From Chloroflexota bacterium (GTDB lineage: Bacteria; Chloroflexota; Anaerolineae; SpSt-600), in NCBI GenBank assembly GCA_011041825.1, contig DRAO01000166.1:1-7924 (forward strand): 7,924 nucleotides of DNA, in the 5' to 3' direction. This document shows positions 5,790-7,924 of the stretch, piece after piece; positions within the stretch are counted from its first letter, which is position 1, and every line of letters begins with the position of its first letter. The position numbers and the translations under genes were made by a program. The notes under the pieces are model-generated. The model saw only the letters and a list, made by a program, of their open reading frames with translations. It searched no databases and was not told the origin of the DNA.

Positions 5790-6212
5790 TTACGGGACGA
5801 CGAAGAGGATGGCCGTAGCGTCAGCGGCTACGCTGCCATCCTCGAAAGCGGCTTTTGCTTTAGCCACAAGGAAACGCTTTGTCTCACGGGTTATCCAAGC
5901 GGTAAGGGTGAGGTTGCTCCTCACCGGCACGGGCTTGCGGAAGTGGACTTCCAGCTTACCCGTCACGGCTTTTATCCCCCTGAAATAGGCTGCGTAACCG
6001 AGGGCTTCGTCCAGGGCGGCGCACATTACCCCTCCATGGAGTATGCCCTCCCAGCCTTGATACTCAGGCCCAGGGGTAAAGCTGGCTTTAGCGACACCAT
6101 TGTCATTTTGAAAACGTAGCTTAAGCCCCACTGGATTGGCCTGACCACAGCCGAAGCATTTGTCATAATCCGGAGGGATGGTGAATTTCAGTTTCTCACT
6201 CTGAGACCACAT
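5790..6212 (-). CDS. PaaI-like hotdog-fold thioesterase
   Basis: A 140-residue hotdog-fold protein, probably hydrolysing an acyl-CoA or acyl-ACP thioester in the cytoplasm. The signature is WEGILHGGVMCAALDEALG (54-72): His59-Gly60-Gly61 with Asp68/Glu69 in the following helix, as in PaaI-type thioesterases, then TGKLEVHFRKPVPV (84-97) on the central strand. An N-terminal CFGCGQANPVGL (19-30) has a Cys-x2-Cys pair seen in a subgroup of uncharacterised hotdog proteins; metal binding is possible but unproven. The ATG (6210-6212) overlaps the end of the DegV gene by 17 bases, and an AGGAG-like site lies within that gene, so the two are probably translated together. The link to lipid genes suggests an acyl chain substrate. 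The stop lies near an imperfect hairpin formed by its own coding sequence (5805-5843). Confidence 0.85.
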   Translation of the reverse strand: MWSQSEKLKFTIPPDYDKCFGCGQANPVGLKLRFQNDNGVAKASFTPGPEYQGWEGILHGGVMCAALDEALGYAAYFRGIKAVTGKLEVHFRKPVPVRSNLTLTAWITRETKRFLVAKAKAAFEDGSVAADATAILFVVP

Positions 6213-7047
6213 AATAGCCCACTCCTATGGCTCCGGGGCCTAGGTGGGTCCCCGCCACAGGCCCCAGGTCATCGAGGATTATAACCTCCCGACACCGGAA
6301 GCGGTTCTCAATTTCGGCTTTAAATGCCTCTGCCTCATCGTGGACGAGGGCGTGGAGGATGGCAGCGCAAATCTCCCCTTCGCCTATTTCCTGAGCCATC
6401 AAATCGAGGATTGCATTGAGGGAGACACGGCGGGAACGGGTCCTTCTCACAGGGGTGAGGGCTCCATCCCTCAAGCGGATGATGGGACGTAGGTTAAGGA
6501 AGTTCGCTATCAAGGCTTGAGGGGCATTGAGCCTGCCACCCCGCCTCAGATACTCTATGGTATCGCAGGTTAAAAGGGTATCCACCTTGGGGATGAGCTC
6601 ATTCACCAGGGCTATGACCTCCTCCTTGCTCTTTCCCTCCTTGGCTGCCCTGCCCGCCGCAATGGCGATGAGGGCTTCACCTGCCGTAGCAGTCCTGGTA
6701 TCAATGATGGTGATGTCCGCTTCGGGCATAGCCTGGCGGGCTGCCTGAGCCGAGGAATAAGTGACGCTCAGTTCCGGCGGCAAGGTGAGGCATATAATGC
6801 TTTCGGCTTTCTGAAGGGCTTTCTCAAAAGCCTCAAGCCAATCATCCACCATTACACCTGTGGTGGTAGGGAGGGGGTTAAGGTGGGGAAGCATCCTGTA
6901 GAACTCGGCCCCCGTAAGGTCAATTTTATCCCTGTAATCCTTGCCATCTATGATAACGTGGACAGGGGCCATCTCTATAGCCAATTCTTCCGCCATTTCG
7001 TGGGGCAAATCCACCGTGGTATCGGTCACTATCGCAACTTTCTGCAT
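6196..7047 (-). CDS. DegV family protein, likely FakB-type fatty acid-binding protein
   Basis: This 283-residue protein has the DegV fold. Members bind a fatty acid; FakB proteins present it to the kinase FakA, which makes acyl-phosphate. Visible motifs: VTDTTVDLP (7-15), PTTTGV (60-65), SVTYSSAQAA (94-103), DTRTATAGEA (116-125), IEYLRRGGRL (164-173) and GTHLGPGAIGVGYY (266-279). The TTTG, TYSSA and GTHLGPG segments are the ones that surround the carboxylate end of the lipid in the family. ATG 7045-7047 follows GGAGGTG at good spacing. It sits between plsY and a thioesterase, and upstream of plsX, which fits delivery of fatty acid to the acyl-phosphate pool. No FakA-like kinase (DhaK/DhaL type) is in the window, so the kinase would have to be elsewhere. 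The family is clear; the FakB role is inference from context. Confidence 0.93.
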   Translation of the reverse strand: MQKVAIVTDTTVDLPHEMAEELAIEMAPVHVIIDGKDYRDKIDLTGAEFYRMLPHLNPLPTTTGVMVDDWLEAFEKALQKAESIICLTLPPELSVTYSSAQAARQAMPEADITIIDTRTATAGEALIAIAAGRAAKEGKSKEEVIALVNELIPKVDTLLTCDTIEYLRRGGRLNAPQALIANFLNLRPIIRLRDGALTPVRRTRSRRVSLNAILDLMAQEIGEGEICAAILHALVHDEAEAFKAEIENRFRCREVIILDDLGPVAGTHLGPGAIGVGYYVVSE

Positions 7048-7065
7048 CTTTGCACCTCCGTGAAA

Positions 7066-7111
7066 AACAAGGCTCTAGCCGAAAGAAACTTAATAAATCA
7101 AAGGCCTTGTT
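7066..7111 (-). promoter_or_regulatory. Weak terminator- or attenuator-like hairpin between plsY and degV
   Basis: AACAAGGC (7066-7073) pairs with GCCTTGTT (7104-7111), eight base pairs around a 30-base loop. On the minus strand TTTTT follows (complement of 7063-7067), just before the degV ribosome site. A smaller GGC-TAGA-GCC hairpin in the same place could form instead. It may reduce read-through from plsY into degV. The long loop and modest GC content make it weak. Confidence 0.3.
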
Positions 7112-7151
7112 CTTCTTCAAGATTTAACACCGGGCGAAGGGAAAGGATGCG

Positions 7152-7793
7152 TCAGGAGAGGCGCCCCAGGCCATAATTGTTGTCAAATAGAACCCGGTAG
7201 GCGATGAGACGACCCTTCTCCTTAGAGGCTTTTATCTCTTCTAATACACCTATCCCCGTCAAGCGCCGAATGACCATAAATATGAACATAATCGCCGCTA
7301 CTATCGTCGCCATTGTCCCGTATCCCAGGCACCACGTAGCCAAGGGGAGGATTAACAGTCCCACAGCCACCCCCAACCCGAGGGCTCGGCTGAAGAAACC
7401 CAGGGCATAGAATATGAGGGCTACCCCCATTGCTTTGGGCACCAAGAGGAGCATAGCGCCCAGGCTGGCTCCTATACCCCTGCCACCCTGAAACCTCAAC
7501 ATCGGGGGCCAGTTGTGTCCTGCCACCACAGCCACGGCGCTGGCAGCCTGGGCCCATAAGGGGAGGCCTAACCTTTGGGCTACCCCGACAGCGAGCGCCC
7601 CTTTGCCAATGTCCAATATCGTAGCGATGGTTCCTTCCAGCTTGCCCACCGAGTGCCACACGTTGCTGCCGCCAATGTTACGAGTCCCTACCTCACGCAG
7701 GTCAATGCCTTTCATCCTGGCAATTAGGAAGGCGAAGGGCACTGAGCCAATAAGGTAAGAGCAGATAATCCACAGCAAATCCCCCCACAGCAT
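7152..7793 (-). CDS. plsY: Glycerol-3-phosphate acyltransferase PlsY
   Basis: PlsY moves the acyl group from acyl-phosphate to the 1-position of glycerol-3-phosphate, giving lysophosphatidic acid. It is a small integral membrane enzyme; this one has 213 residues and about five hydrophobic segments. Motif 1 is GSVPFAFLIARMKGIDLREVG (16-36) followed by TRNIGGSNVW; then DIGKG (61-65) and motif 2, GHNWPPMLRFQGGRGIGAS (92-110). The usual motif 2 reads FKGGKG, so Gln and Arg replace two Lys, and the C-terminal motif (LEEIK, 184-188) is also degenerate: a divergent but probably active member. The ATG (7791-7793) follows an AGGAGAGAGAGG stretch. It is the first gene of the minus-strand cluster inside the window; 104 bases separate it from degV. 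PlsX, its supplier of acyl-phosphate, lies further down the same strand. Confidence 0.93.
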   Translation of the reverse strand: MLWGDLLWIICSYLIGSVPFAFLIARMKGIDLREVGTRNIGGSNVWHSVGKLEGTIATILDIGKGALAVGVAQRLGLPLWAQAASAVAVVAGHNWPPMLRFQGGRGIGASLGAMLLLVPKAMGVALIFYALGFFSRALGLGVAVGLLILPLATWCLGYGTMATIVAAIMFIFMVIRRLTGIGVLEEIKASKEKGRLIAYRVLFDNNYGLGRLS

Positions 7794-7822
7794 TTCCTCT
7801 CTCTCCTTACCTGAGGAATTGG

Positions 7823-7838
7823 TTACGCTCTTGCGTAA
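7823..7838 (-). promoter_or_regulatory. Small hairpin in the plsY leader
   Basis: TTACGC (7823-7828) pairs with GCGTAA (7833-7838), six base pairs and a four-base loop, 30 bases upstream of plsY. No T run follows on the minus strand. It might influence the plsY message; size alone does not argue against chance. Confidence 0.22.
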
Positions 7839-7924
7839 ATGGCTGCACGAGAGGGAAACGGCATTTGGCCTCGCCGAAGGGGCATCGTCGGGCTAATCCT
7901 CACACCAGAATACAAAGCCCAGCA

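Noticed and set aside
5805..5843. A hairpin (9 + 6 bp with a two-base bulge) near the thioesterase stop codon
   Set aside because: It lies wholly inside coding sequence (EDGSVAADATAIL), is imperfect, and lacks the related arm sequence of the two intergenic palindromes. Chance or coding constraint is enough to explain it.
7086..7119. A possible degV promoter (TTGAAG, 17 bases, TTTATT on the minus strand)
   Set aside because: Both elements match only 4/6 and lie inside the possible hairpin region. Such matches are frequent in AT-rich gaps.
7839..7924. A plus-strand frame open to the right edge (starting MAAREGNGIWPRRRG) and an open minus-strand frame over the same bases
   Set aside because: There is no ribosome site, and both strands are open over only about 90 bases at the window edge. 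It may be part of a repeat, but there is too little to call.
1..7924. CRISPR arrays, tRNA or rRNA genes, and toxin-antitoxin or defence genes
   Set aside because: I saw no regularly spaced direct repeats, cloverleaf with a CCA-type end, or rRNA-like conserved stretch, and none of the coding regions suggests a defence module.

Overview
The window is 7.9 kb of moderately GC-rich bacterial DNA carrying mainly membrane phospholipid and fatty acid genes. No gene fixes the taxon. PlsX/PlsY-type acyl-phosphate chemistry, a clostridial/Thermotoga-type single-cluster ferredoxin and a GT39 protein with a long extracytoplasmic tail would suit an anaerobic, possibly thermophilic Chloroflexota-like lineage. 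That is inference and is held weakly.

Layout. Positions 1-189 (minus strand) hold the N-terminal part of a gene that leaves the window; it looks like a helix-turn-helix, transposase-like protein. Positions 190-550 are a non-coding divergent region. It holds a weak minus-strand promoter, an orphan terminator-like hairpin (329-356), an extended -10 promoter (368-395) and a structured leader with a possible 39-codon ORF. The leader runs into a [4Fe-4S] ferredoxin gene (551-772, plus strand), which ends in a strong intrinsic terminator (802-844).

Everything from 844 to 7793 is on the minus strand, read right to left: plsY (7152-7793), a DegV/FakB-like gene (6196-7047), a PaaI-like hotdog thioesterase (5790-6212), a 409-base non-coding gap, plsX (4367-5380), fabF (3109-4344) and a GT39-like membrane glycosyltransferase (844-3116). 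The glycosyltransferase carries an apparent one-base frameshift near 1047. The genes are tightly packed (overlaps of 17 and 8 bases, a gap of 22), except at 7048-7151 and at the 409-base gap. This suggests two transcription units: plsY-degV-thioesterase and plsX-fabF-GT39.

Working together: FabF elongates acyl-ACP; PlsX interconverts acyl-ACP and acyl-phosphate; PlsY transfers the acyl group to glycerol-3-phosphate to start phospholipid synthesis. A FakB-like DegV protein could feed exogenous or released fatty acids into the same acyl-phosphate pool, and the thioesterase could release acyl groups.

The most unusual part is the gap at 5381-5789. It contains two long perfect palindromes (18- and 21-bp stems) that resemble each other and differ by changes matched on both arms. 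One lies in a roughly 178-bp segment bounded by 13-bp inverted repeats, like a MITE. I see no convincing undescribed multi-gene system, no CRISPR array and no tRNA or rRNA gene.
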